Assembly: GCA_012862575.1 (NCBI GenBank) | Contig: BLSF01000041.1 | Coordinates: 248,001-312,000, forward strand | DNA: 64,000 nucleotides | Direction of reading: 5' to 3' | Source of the DNA: Parietichytrium sp. I65-24A | Taxonomy: Eukaryota > Sar > Bigyra > Thraustochytrida > Thraustochytriidae | Shown: positions 1 to 10,600 of the stretch, one piece after another | Numbering within the stretch: position 1 is the stretch's first letter | How the letters are laid out: each line of letters opens with the position of its first letter | Notes under the pieces: model-generated | What the model saw: the letters and a program-made list of their open reading frames with translations, nothing else | Database searches by the model: none | What the model was told of the DNA's origin: nothing | Translations under genes and position numbers: made by a program

Positions 1-2022
1 TCAAATGTATCTGGTCTGCCCAATCAAACTTCCTCGAGGATTTCCAATGCGAGATCGCATGTCAGCACGGTTCGCCGCGGAACAGGCTTTCAAGAATATT
101 ATACAGTGGAGGTGCTCGCAGGCGAGATAATATCCGGGTTGCTGAGTGCCGAAGACCAATTCGAGATGCGACGCATCGTCGAGCAATATTTCGAGCGCGA
201 GAAGCGGAAATTCAGGGGAAAGCGTCGGCGCCGGCAAAAGCACCCCAAGGATAGAGACGGGGCAGAGCTGGAAGGGGAACCGATGAACCAGTTGCAAGAT
301 AGCTCTTGCGCCTGTCGCAGAGAGTTGTTGACCGTTGAACAACTGGAATCTGTGGAGAGCGCAAGGGATCGCAAGCTCGGCCATGTTCTTGACGTGTGGC
401 TACTCCGGCATCTCAGTGCGGGCATAGCGAGCTGGCGGCGCGGAGTACATTTTCTTCGGCAAGAGGAATTCCGTGCATGCTGCGCCACAAGACTGCAAAA
501 CTTTTGGCGTGGAGTGCTCTCGCGTAGACTGAGTCTAGAAAAGCAGATTGCGCTACAGCTAGCTCGGGAACAGAGGGAGAGAGAGCTCGAGAAGCTGCGA
601 GAGCAAGAAGCCGAGGAGCGGCGGAAGCGCGAGTATCAGGAGTTTCTTCGCCAAAACGGGGTTACAAGAGATGGCGTGAGATATTTCCGAGACAACGACG
701 AGATGGAAGCGCATTATGCGTTTGTAGAAAGATTTTGTGTGAAACTGGAAGAGGCTTGCGAAAATCTTGCCACTGGACTACAGTTCTCCGCTTTCCAGCG
801 GTGGCGGTACTTTGTTCAAAACATTTTGCCACCGGCGCAGATTGATTTTGAAGGGCTCTGCGGGGATGTCGGTGGCGTGCAAGAAATGCTTATCCGAGAG
901 CTTGGATCGGTGGAAGGCTTTGGGCCAAATTGTGCCGGGGAGTTGGGCGACCTTTCGCTAAAGCTTAAAGCGGTGGCGAATATCGAAGCCGAGCGGAGCC
1001 GGGAAGCAAGGGAGTCGAAGAAGTCAACCTTACCATGGCATCCCAGTTTAGGAATACGATTACCAGCGTTGCCAAACCCCGGAGTTCGATTACGTAGTGA
1101 CGGGACTCTGGATGTATACGATTTGGCTCGCCTCAACAATTTCAAGAGGGTGAGCTCTGGACCCACCGACAACTGTTGTTGGCTCTTCCAAGGCGCCTAT
1201 GCCAAAGTCTTATTTGGAGGATACCCACAAGGCCAAGCGCGTGTGAAGGAGAAAAAAATCACGAGTCGAAGTGGGTCTATGGCTGCAATCATCTCCGCAG
1301 GAATAGACACTTTTGTCTCCTTTCTTACCCCAGAGGAGTTGGAGGATCACAAGTCAAAGCATGAACGCGGCCTCTCATTTGCACAAGAAGCTGAGCAAGT
1401 TCACGAATGGATTGAAAAGGAGCTTTTGGTTGGCGTTCAGGCTTGTACGGAGTCTTACGAATTCGCTGAGGCGAGGGCAGCTCGCGGACGCGAAGTCGGG
1501 TACGGAAAGCCACAGTTGGACGCACTTGAGTTGGCATCTACCAACCGGCTTCGCGATCTACGGAGGATCAAGGAGCAGCTCGAAAGCTTTGGCAAAAAAC
1601 CAAAATTTATTTATTTCCCGTTGCCCAGCAATCAAGCTTTTCGTGAAGATGACGAAAACTTGCTAAACGTCCTCCGGCTTTTGGAGTTTCGAATTCGACA
1701 AGGGGAGAGATTGTACCTCTTTTCTTCTGGAGGGTCTGGTCGTGCTGGTGTAGTTGCTTCAGTATTGCTTGGGCGGCTCTATGGGTTGACACCCTTGGAG
1801 TGCCTCGAGAGAGTCCAGCGCTGCCATGACACTCAAGGTCGATTTTCGCGAGCAAAGATTTTGAAGTCGTGCCCTCGTACGGTTTCTCAAAGAGAACAGG
1901 TGGAGCGCATGCTCCTGCAGACGGAGCCGATCTACGACTCCACGGTCTCGAGATGCGCAAATCCCGAGGAATCGAACATGAGCCGGAATGTCACTGTGAT
2001 TCCTCGAGGCAAGCCGTTGTGA
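1..2022 (+). CDS. IQ-motif protein with a protein-phosphatase-like domain (pseudophosphatase), 5' partial
   Basis: The frame is open from the left edge to the stop at 2020-2022. No good ATG marks a start (position 106 is only a GTG), so the true start probably lies outside the window. Numbering from 106, residues 30-60 are very basic. An IQ-like calmodulin-binding segment (RLQNFWRGVLSRRL) lies at about 129-142, followed by a charged coiled coil at about 145-180. The C-terminal 300 residues resemble a dual-specificity/tyrosine phosphatase fold. The P-loop position reads FSSGGSGRAG at 539-548, fitting C-x5-R with Arg546 kept but Ser540 in place of the catalytic Cys. The inferred role is a phosphate-binding or scaffold protein, not an active phosphatase. 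The 3' end faces the coiled-coil gene at 2353. Confidence 0.75.
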   Translation, partial: SNVSGLPNQTSSRISNARSHVSTVRRGTGFQEYYTVEVLAGEIISGLLSAEDQFEMRRIVEQYFEREKRKFRGKRRRRQKHPKDRDGAELEGEPMNQLQDSSCACRRELLTVEQLESVESARDRKLGHVLDVWLLRHLSAGIASWRRGVHFLRQEEFRACCATRLQNFWRGVLSRRLSLEKQIALQLAREQRERELEKLREQEAEERRKREYQEFLRQNGVTRDGVRYFRDNDEMEAHYAFVERFCVKLEEACENLATGLQFSAFQRWRYFVQNILPPAQIDFEGLCGDVGGVQEMLIRELGSVEGFGPNCAGELGDLSLKLKAVANIEAERSREARESKKSTLPWHPSLGIRLPALPNPGVRLRSDGTLDVYDLARLNNFKRVSSGPTDNCCWLFQGAYAKVLFGGYPQGQARVKEKKITSRSGSMAAIISAGIDTFVSFLTPEELEDHKSKHERGLSFAQEAEQVHEWIEKELLVGVQACTESYEFAEARAARGREVGYGKPQLDALELASTNRLRDLRRIKEQLESFGKKPKFIYFPLPSNQAFREDDENLLNVLRLLEFRIRQGERLYLFSSGGSGRAGVVASVLLGRLYGLTPLECLERVQRCHDTQGRFSRAKILKSCPRTVSQREQVERMLLQTEPIYDSTVSRCANPEESNMSRNVTVIPRGKPL

Positions 2023-2352
2023 AAGAATAAGTAGAAAATTTTGTTAGCAAAGTGTGCTCGACTGTCTTTTTTGTCATTCTCCTCAAATTCACATCTTGTG
2101 AGCTCCATCTTTTCTTAGGAGACTGTTCAACGCGTCACATCCGAGTCTACCTCCATTGCATCACACGTTTTTCGGAGGTCACCATGTCCAGGCCGCAAGA
2201 TAGAGTGGAAAAGAGTCCAGAACCAATAAGGGGAAAAAAGGAATTTCGATATTGATGATATTGATTTGAGCTTGACCTAGCAACCTAAACTAACACTTAT
2301 CTCTCGTGGAGGTATTCACAGTGGAACAAGATTTACATAAAAAGACTTTCTT
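2023..2352. other. convergent 3' intergenic region
   Basis: This 330-bp stretch separates two converging genes. It should hold both 3' ends. I see no further gene or repeat in it. Confidence 0.6.
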
Positions 2353-3816
2353 TTAAAAGTCCTCATCCGTGAGATCCGCAGGGCCGCCGCGAATACCCAT
2401 CGCGCGTCTCTGCTTTGCTGCGTCTACCTTTGCCGCCTGATCTAACTTGATTGTGATAGTTTTCACCACACCGGAATCCTGGCGCAGGAGCTTGGTGATG
2501 TCCTTCTTGTTAATTTTCTTCTCGTCTTCGGTCATAATGCTTTCGTCGGTGACATTCTGGCGGGATCGCTTCTCTTCGATCTGCTCCTGAAGCTGAAGGC
2601 GGTGCTCAATTGCAGCTTGCTTGCGGCGTTTTTCGTCCTCCTTTGCCTCCTCAATAGCGCGTTTTGCCTCTTGCCTGTAGAGGTCTACAAATTCGGAGCG
2701 TGCCAATTCTTCCTCATCTTGCCGGCGTTTCCTGTCTGCAACCTGCTCGGCAAGAGCATCGCGAAGTGCCTCCTTTTCGACCTCGCGGCGGATTTTTTCG
2801 AGCTCCATAGCCTCTTTGTTGCGGCGAATCTTCTCTTCCTGGTAGGCCAATGCCTTCATCTCATCCTCCTTCTCCTTGGCCGTCCTTGCTGCTGTAGCTT
2901 GCAGGTACATTTGCTGGTTCTGGCTGGACTTCGCCTTCATCCTCTCGAATGTCTCTTGCCTCATGCGCTCCTGATCGTCGAGGCGCTGAGCAGCTTCTTT
3001 TTGCAAGCGCTTCTCCTCATCTTGCTCCAGGCGGCGCTGTGCGGCTTTGAGTCGCTTATTCTCCTCATTCTCTGCCATAAACTTGTCCATGTAGGCTCTC
3101 TGGTTCTCAATGTCGCGCTTGCGGCGCTCTTCTTCAGCTTTAAGAGCAGCCTTTGCGGAGGAGATCATTGCCTGCTCCTCAGCCTCTTCGCGGCGGCGCT
3201 CCTTGTCGCGGCGCTCCTGGATGTCTTGGAGCTGCTTGGCACGCTCTACGCGAAGCTTCTCGAGCTGTTGTCGCTCCTTCTCTTGGCGCTCCTTCTGCTC
3301 GACCTTGTACTTTGCAATATCACTGCGAACTGCCTCGGAATAGCTCTCCTCGATCTGAGCTGAGGTGGCACCTTTGTTCTTGTTCTCAGCGATTTGCTTG
3401 TCCAACTCGTCGCGGAGTTCTCGCTTCTTGTCCTCTTCGCGGCGGCGACGAGCTGCCTCGTCGCGCTGGTGCTCAATGTAAGAAGCCTCCTTGTACACGA
3501 GGTAGCTGAGTGGGATGTTCTTCTCGCTCTCACTGCGGGCTGACTCTACGGGCGCTGCGTTTCGCTCTTGGTTGAGCTGCACTGATTTGAAGGTTGGAGT
3601 GGAGGAGTTCTGCTCAGCCTCCTTGGACTTGAGCGCCTTAATGCTGCGCTCCACTTTGCGCTCCAGCGTCTGGATGTCTGTGCGGCCCATCTTCCTGCCG
3701 CGCATGTTGGATAGAAACCCTTCCACCTGGTCGCGGATCAGCGCGTTGGCCGACTCATTTCCGCCGTACAGCTGGATGAGCTTGTTCGAAAGCACTTCGT
3801 GCTTTTTCGCGTCCAT
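2353..3816 (-). CDS. long coiled-coil protein, trichohyalin/plectin-homology type (probable ciliary or cytoskeletal)
   Basis: A 487-residue single-exon protein with an ATG start at 3814-3816. Residues about 1-75 form a small non-coil N-terminal region containing a GRKMGRTD segment. Residues about 115-430 are an almost unbroken Glu/Arg/Lys-rich helix with heptad character. The tail ends in a small acidic segment (DLTDEDF). The composition and the repeated EERRKR/EEKRLQKE pattern match the trichohyalin-plectin-homology group (MNS1/CFAP53/CFAP45-like), which are mostly axonemal microtubule proteins. I cannot assign a specific orthologue. The long open frames on the opposite strand (for example 2602-3363) are composition artefacts of the biased codons. 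Confidence 0.8.
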   Translation of the reverse strand: MDAKKHEVLSNKLIQLYGGNESANALIRDQVEGFLSNMRGRKMGRTDIQTLERKVERSIKALKSKEAEQNSSTPTFKSVQLNQERNAAPVESARSESEKNIPLSYLVYKEASYIEHQRDEAARRRREEDKKRELRDELDKQIAENKNKGATSAQIEESYSEAVRSDIAKYKVEQKERQEKERQQLEKLRVERAKQLQDIQERRDKERRREEAEEQAMISSAKAALKAEEERRKRDIENQRAYMDKFMAENEENKRLKAAQRRLEQDEEKRLQKEAAQRLDDQERMRQETFERMKAKSSQNQQMYLQATAARTAKEKEDEMKALAYQEEKIRRNKEAMELEKIRREVEKEALRDALAEQVADRKRRQDEEELARSEFVDLYRQEAKRAIEEAKEDEKRRKQAAIEHRLQLQEQIEEKRSRQNVTDESIMTEDEKKINKKDITKLLRQDSGVVKTITIKLDQAAKVDAAKQRRAMGIRGGPADLTDEDF

Positions 3817-4208
3817 CTTGGCCTCTCAACCTCTCTGCGTGTCGAACCCGGCTCGATCAATTCTTCGTCTTCACCTCGATCTTCACAGCTCCAACACCAG
3901 CAATCAGCAACCAGCACCGGACAGCAACTCTGACTCTGTGCAACTTGGCCAATTCGAAGAATGGACACCAAAGCGAGTCGCCCTTCCGCCGCCTTTTTGG
4001 GTCTCTACCACTGCTTACTTGCTTTCCGTGAGCGAGTGATTGCACCACGAATGTGTATTGCATGCATAGGTCTTGTCAGTGTCATCGGCCTTCTTCGGGC
4101 TCACATTGGCCACTTCGTTTGTAAGGCAAGGTACCGTGCCAAGTAGCAAAGCCCACGCTTACGCTTACGCCCACGCCCCCGGCCCAAAGCCAGCGCCGCG
4201 CCACGTAG

Positions 4209-4250
4209 TCTCAATTTCAATTTCAATTTCAGTTTCAATCTCAGCTTTAA
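4209..4250. repeat. TTTCAA hexanucleotide microsatellite
   Basis: About five imperfect copies of tcaatt/tttcaa run in a row. They give a spurious KLKLRLKL-type frame on the minus strand. Confidence 0.8.
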
Positions 4251-5124
4251 TCGTAATGAGGTCGTCGGAAGCCATTTCTTGCGACGAGTTTTTTCGCAAA
4301 GTCTATTCCTCTCTGCTTCCGACAAGACTTTTGAATGCTCGAAAAGTAAAATTTTGATTATAATCTGACCTTCCTCTCTCAATTTTCCCAATGCCTGATC
4401 AGTGTTGCAAATGTTTTCTCAGTGTTTCCTTTCGAAATACCACAGAATTCACCGAACAATCAGATTCCAAATCTACTCTTAAGGATCTCGCTAATCCTCT
4501 CTACACAGATCCGTTCACATCCGCGCTGCGCTAGGACCATGGTAATGTCGGTTTATGAATTAGTCAATGTAATGAGTAGGGGAGGGTAAGACCGTGGTGT
4601 GCACCAGATCCGTGGCCGAACGAATCATTGCGTGAATTGTCATATGTGCGGGAGATCACTTTGAAGAATGGAAACAGATGGCATTGAAAAGAATGGCAGC
4701 GGAAAATTCGCTTGCAAGAGATGCGTCTCGAGCGCTCGTCGTTGAAGTGACTTGTGGCGGGACACGCTTTTCATAAAAAGCGATGTATTCATGAAAATAA
4801 AAATGCTATTTTGGAGAGGCTGGGCCGGATTTTTGACGCCTGCAAATGACTACCGCGTGCCAACTCCGCGCGCGTGGCCAGCGCGAGGCCCAGCTGCTGT
4901 GAGCGCTCTACAGAATCCATGCAATAGAGATGGATGCTTGTGCCTGGCTCCTTTTGGAATCAGCCCAGCAGAGCCTTAGGATCTAGCGCGGCGTGAAGAC
5001 ATTGACCGTGAAGACGAATTGCAACTTGAGCAAAACGGATAGATTGTACCAAGGCAAGCGTACTTTTGTGTTGGCCACGCACTGGGCTGGTATTGGCTTT
5101 CCTGGTAATCGACTTTTACTGTTG

Positions 5125-5201
5125 CCTTCGCAGTCAGCACCCCACCTTCCGATAGGTTTTGTTTAATTAAGCTGCACTTGTGGCTTCACTTGCGCAGTCA
5201 G
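5125..5201 (+). repeat. short dispersed repeat, copy 1
   Basis: The sequence around caccccaccttccgatagg and gtggcttcacttgcg matches, by eye, the reverse complement of 27061-27132 and 28916-28987 with scattered substitutions and small indels. Both ends carry a cttcgcagtcag/cttgcgcagtcag motif, so the element may itself be built from a short repeat. Confidence 0.6.
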
Positions 5202-5257
5202 CCCCGCCGACGCTCTGCGGAACGCAATTTTTCAATCCGTCCCGGTAGCGTACTCGA

Positions 5258-6145
5258 TCACGTGTGTACTACGTACGTACTGTACTCACGAAATTCATTT
5301 GAAGTGACTGTGGTCAGAAAATTTAGGCTTTTGATCTCGCCGCATTTTGTATCACACAGATTCAACGGCGATGAGGTCACAAAATAGCTGCTCCGTTCAG
5401 AAATATTGCTTGCAGCGCTTGCGCATGCATTGGAGCTTTCCTCTCCGATGGCCGCCTGAGAAGTGTACAGAAGTCGGTTGGCACTGCGCGTGAAAATTTT
5501 CAAGGTAAATGCCACATCTTTGAGACTCAAATCGACCAAGTATCCGCGAGGGTGTAAATTGGCTGCATAGCGATCCGATGCCTTCTCGCGCAAATGTGCA
5601 GAAAGATTTCTGAAGGAAGGAACTGGATATTCCGTGACCTTGGGCCTGATCCGAGTCACCTGGACACTTCGCTGCATAGGCCGGTGAGCTGTGTTAAACA
5701 GCTTTTGGAGAGGCGATAAAGTTGAAACGTTGTTGTCCGGAGACAGTGACGGTTTCGTGTGCGCGGGCGGCTTGTCAGGGGTGTGGTGTGGAGGAGGAGT
5801 TACTGCAAGTGGAGGTGTTGTTGTTGCTGCCGCCACAGTCGTAGGCTCTGCCGCCGCTGCAGATGGAAGTGGTGGTGTTGCTGCCGCCACGGTCGTAGGC
5901 TCAGGCGTCTGTGGCCCGTCGTCGTCATCTTGCCCGTCAACAGTGTCCTCGAGTTGGGTTGTTCGCTGACCCTGTACATCAGCGACTGACTGCTCAGGAA
6001 GGTGCTGAACATTTTCTCGATGTGCTCGACGACAGCCCGGTCAAATTGGAAGAAAGGTTTGCCAACCTCAGCCAACACAAAACATCGCACATGCACGTTG
6101 CTGCAGTTTTGTTCATGCTTCGCATCCTTGCGGAGAACACCGTGT
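5258..6145 (-). pseudogene. doubtful or broken gene, two overlapping protein-like frames
   Basis: Two minus-strand frames look protein-like. The upstream frame (about 6142 down to 5990) begins with a segment containing HVRCFVLAEVGKPFFQFD. The downstream frame (6040 to 5258, about 260 codons) has an acidic DDDD stretch, then a Pro/Ala/Thr linker with an in-frame repeated EPTTVAAAT, then about 130 residues of mixed composition (for example DLSLKDVAFTLKIFTR). Neither has a good ATG and I found no splice pair that joins them cleanly. It may be a spliced gene, a gene broken by a shift near 5990-6040, or chance. No family recognised. Confidence 0.25.
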
Positions 6146-7623
6146 CAAAGAAGCCCATGCGTTGCCGGCCAACCTGCTAGTGGGTATGAATACTCAGATC
6201 AAAACAACGCGCACATGCACTCTAATGCTATCCAACCTGCGATTTCACGGCATTCTTAAGTTAACTGTTCGAATGAAAAATTACTCGGTACTGAGTATCG
6301 CTCCTCTTCCGAATGATTATTACCATCTGAATCTAATTTTTTCTGTTTTGGTTTTTTGAATTTTGAATTTTTGATTTTTTTGATTTTGACGTTACTGACA
6401 GTGAATACTGAGTACCAGTAATACCAGTTATTAAATAGACTAGACAGTGGTGTACATGTGAATTTATGATGACGGTAATACTATTATCTAATCAGAGAAT
6501 AAGACTCGCAGCACCTGAGCTTTTGACTAGCTTATTGCTATAAGTCCTATTATGGACTCACTGTTAGCGCCTGTATTATTGGCAGTAATAGTACTAGTAC
6601 CGTGCGAAATGAAGAGCCGAGGTGGGCAGCGCAATGATCAGCGCAAGCTTCCCCCTGGTAATGAATTGAATCAAATAAATATACACGTAAACAGAGGGAA
6701 CACTTTCAAGACAGGGCAAATAGAGGGGGACGGGTCCGCGCCTGCCTTCATTCGGTTCGTTCACAGTTTGCCACATACGGAACCCGGGAAACCCGGGTCT
6801 CACTTGGTTCTTCCTCTCGCAGCCCCTCCTTCGCCTATGACTTCCTAACCCCATCCACTAACACCCCGGACTGCCTCTATGGTGCTCCACAGATTTCACA
6901 CAGACATTGGGGACCCTCAGCCTCGGGTACCACCACTCCTACCGCGCATCTACCCGCCCCGGTAGTCCCGCTTACCCAGGGTCTCTCCCAAAACCCCCGT
7001 GCTCCTACACAGCTTCAAAATCTCCGTCGACTAGCTCATTGCGGTAGGCTCGCTTAGCGCCCCTCTTTCCAAAGATCGGAAGAGTGCTAGCGTCAATCAT
7101 AGCTGAGCGGTAGGCCTCGGCAGCCCATATCTTGCGCGGATCTCTCAAAGTATTTCTTTCCTCACTCACTCACTCACTCACAAGAACTGTGGGCGTCCTC
7201 GCGCACCCCTCCCAGGGTCCCCGTGCGTCCGTGTGTCCGTGTGTCCGTGCGTCCGTTGAGGAACCCATCCACGGTCGCAGAACCCGGCGGCCAAGCGCGG
7301 TCCGCCGGTCCGCCGGATCCGGATCCACGTCCCTCTCACCAGTCTCATCAGTCTCATCAGTCTCAGCGGATACCGCCACAGTTGTGAGCTAGCTGTGAGT
7401 TGTGAGTTGTGAGTGTCCGTCGTTGGTGAACTTTTGTTGGGCGCGCACTGCAGAAAGAAGGAAGGAAAGAAGGAAGGAAAGAAAGAAAGAAGGGAAGAAA
7501 GAAAGAAGTGGTGATCGATAGCTTGGTGAGGCAAGGCGATTTCCGTGTAGAAGGCGGGTTTGTATTTGTATCTGGGCAAGGTGGATAAATCGAGGGGATT
7601 GGTGTAGTTTGGAAGGACGGGAA
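6146..7623. other. intergenic region and presumed leader of the 7624 gene
   Basis: AT-rich up to about 6600, then C/T-rich. Near the gene it carries a (CTCA)n run at 7161-7181, four copies of an 8-bp gtgtccgt/gcgtccgt unit at about 7222-7256, a 9-bp cagtctcat triplet repeat at about 7339-7366, and a GAAA/GGAA purine tract at 7454-7508. No gene seen. Confidence 0.5.
7454..7508 (+). repeat. polypurine GAAA/GGAA tract
   Basis: An unbroken run of G and A built from gaaa and ggaa units, 116 bp upstream of the 7624 ATG. It probably lies in the promoter or 5' leader. Confidence 0.8.
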
Positions 7624-10600
7624 ATGGGGTCGGCATATAGCAACGGGCGCGCGGCTCGGCAGCGCGTACAACGCCCCACGAGGCACGCGTGGAGCAGGAT
7701 TCAGGACGTGGATTATGTGGACTCGGAGGATGAGAGCGAAGGCGAGGATGAGTGGTGGCTCTCGGATCGGCGCGTGTTTGTGGATGAGAAACCGGACTGG
7801 CCGAGGTCATGTCCCGTACTGCATTTGAACATCCAGAAAGACTTTCCTTTGGACGCGCAGAGATCACTGGTGCGCAGCTGCTACAGATTTTGGCTCTTTT
7901 CATGGTGGGTGTCAGTTATCAACTTCGTGGCGACCATGGCGACGCTGCTCACGTCTAACGTAACGAACCCGAGCGCGATGCTGCTGTCGTTTGTGCTGTC
8001 GATTATTTATCTGTTTGCAGTGTTCTTTCTCTACTTTCGCCCGCTGTACTGGGCACTGCGCCTCGAGTCTAACGTGCTCTTCGTGTGGTTCTACCTCTTC
8101 TCCCTGGTGCTGGTGGCGTTCTTCTTCTATCAGATCTCACAGGCACTCAGCTTAGTCTCCATTTTGGCGGAGCCTCTGGCGCCAGGCAGCCAGCTTCCTG
8201 TCAAGGTGAACCCGATCTTCCCGGTCATCCTTTTTACCCTGGTGGTGCTCTTCTATTTGTTCGCCTTCATAATGACCATCTACTACTTGTCTTCCGCGGT
8301 GTATTGGCAGAGACTGGAGGACAGAGACAAGCTCAAGCTGTACAAGGACCAAAAGAAGAAGAAGTGGCTTGCGCCGTGGAACGGCGGCGATGATGAGATT
8401 GCGGATGTGGACGACGATGGCGAGAAGCCACGGTATGTGTACTCCTGCATCCTCTCGTACGAGAAAGCTTTCGATAACCTGGTGGATGACATCGAAGATA
8501 TCGACGAGGATCTTCCTCCTGGTTACAGAGAAAACCTGAGCAAGTCGATGAAGAAGAAGCGCAAGAAGGAGAAGAAGAAGCACGAAGGGCACCATGAGGT
8601 GTTGACGATTCCTGGACGGATCGGAATCTACCCGAGTGGCCGCAAAGTTGTTTTTACAGCAGAGGAGCCCATCTTCAACAATTTGTTCAAAATGACCGTC
8701 ATGTTTGTCAATATCAACTCTTTAAAGTCCCAAGACGAAACGTGGCTCTACTTGGTTGAGAAGGTCAATGAATCGGTCTTGGACGAGGACCGGGCGGAGT
8801 ATCATTGGGTGGCCGCCACCTGCACGACCGTGGAGAGCACCGTAAGAATCCTCAAATTCGACTTTGACACCAAGCAGAACCGTAAAGAGTGCTTCGACCA
8901 CGTCAACCGCCTTTGGCGCGCGGTGAAGAAGAAGGAACAATTGTACCTAGCAGAGGACGAGAAAAGTTTACGTCAGATTCGGTTGCAAGCTGCCACACGC
9001 ATGAGAGAGCGCGCCGCTCAGCACCTTTTGACGCATCGTGATTGGAAACTGCTAGTAAGCTTTGTGTGGCGAAAAGCCTATCACGCAGGGGAGATCATAC
9101 ATCGGAAGGGATCCTCTTATAAGGAAATTCTCCATGTTTCGGAGGGATCAATTGCCATCTTCCTGGAAACCACCGAGTCTTTTGACGCCAAGCTCAAGGA
9201 AGCCGACCGCATTGCGTCGGACTTTGATCTGCATGCTTTGCTCTTCCCCATGGAAGATTCAAGCAATGTTCCGCCCATGGCTGACATCTCCTTGTACGAC
9301 TCGGAAGTGGGAACTCGGTCCAAGCCGAGAATGTTCCAGGTTACCCTTAACAAGCGCAAGCTAGGGTTTTCTTATCGCAAGCGGACTCGAAATTACAATC
9401 TCGATGATTTCGAAGCACAGATCGTGGACGGGGCACCGAAACGCACTTTTGCCGACAACATTGCAGCTATCGTGCACAGTGTAAAGTCAAGATCTGAAGC
9501 CGATCGAGAAGGTATTCGCGTGGGAGATGAACTGGTGAAAGTAGGGTTGTATGATATCGAAGCAAATGACCTTTCCCAAAAGGCCATCACCAATCTGATC
9601 AAAAACAACTCGCTGCCCATGAAGTTGACATTTCGACGGCCCCCAGACATTGCGCTAGAGGAGGATGCAGCAGGTTTCATCGTGCCGAGCCAACTCTTGG
9701 TTCCAGAAGAAACTCGCAAGGCTATGAGCCGGTACGAAATGAAGGGCCACGAGCAGCAGGGCGGACCTCCGCGCGTGATTCTCGGCCATAGGCAAAACTC
9801 GTTCGACGCGGACGAGGAGGTTGCACTCCTCAGTTCGGTCGTGAGCCCCTTTGATGGATACCCGACAAGCGATGAAGAGGACGAAGACAGTGGCGACGAA
9901 GGGTACGACAAATTCGACGTTGACTCAATGCCCCAAGAGCTTACTGTCCATCACCCTCTTGCGCCTTCTCCCGTGCGTTATCCTGGCGGAACAAGTTTCA
10001 AGGCGAGCAACAATTCGACCAGTTTTAAGGCGAGTGGCGGAACAAGCTTTAAAGCCAGCAACGCGACCAGCTTCAAAGCGAGCGGAAGCAACAGAGCTAT
10101 GCGATCAGAGTTCATGAGCTCCACTAGCGCCGTGGCGGGAGACTATGATATGTTTGGCCAGGAAGATCGAATGTCCACAGGCGGGATGAACCACAGCTAC
10201 GATGTGCCGCAGAGGCTCAACTTTTCTTACTCGCGTGACTCTGGCTACCAGCCGGTGGAAACCCACCCACTGCAAGACACCGCGCCGGACTTGTCTCGCT
10301 TGGAACTCGCCGAGGCATACGCTTCCAAAACGGGGGAGTTTGCCGCCCCAAAACCCACTAGCAGGAACAGGAATGAGGACACCACCGTCGAGTTTGACGT
10401 GGCCTCTCCTACCATTGACGAACTGACGAAACAACAGCAGCGAGCAGCACGGAGCGCTTCAGTGATGCCCACTGAAAGCGCCATTAGTCTCCGCACGCTC
10501 CCTTCGCTACCCGCAGAGCAGCAATCGCTTCCGTACCGCCTAATCGAGAAGGGAAAATCCTTTTTGTTCGGTAAGTCGTTCGAGTACGATCGTGTGGAGG

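Larger units (their letters stand above)
3817..5257. other. intergenic region with simple repeats and one dispersed-repeat copy
   Basis: No convincing gene. It holds a TTTCAA-type hexanucleotide repeat (4209-4250), a CTTACG/CCCACG stretch just before it, and a short element at 5125-5201 that recurs in inverted orientation in the 27-29 kb repeat unit. Confidence 0.55.

Noticed and set aside
2602-3363. Leu-rich 253-codon frame opposite the coiled-coil gene
   Set aside because: It is the mirror of Glu/Lys/Arg-rich codons and has no independent support.
7073-7084. agatcggaagag, identical to the first 12 bases of a common sequencing adapter
   Set aside because: The following bases (tgctag) do not continue either adapter version, so a chance match is more likely than a leftover adapter.
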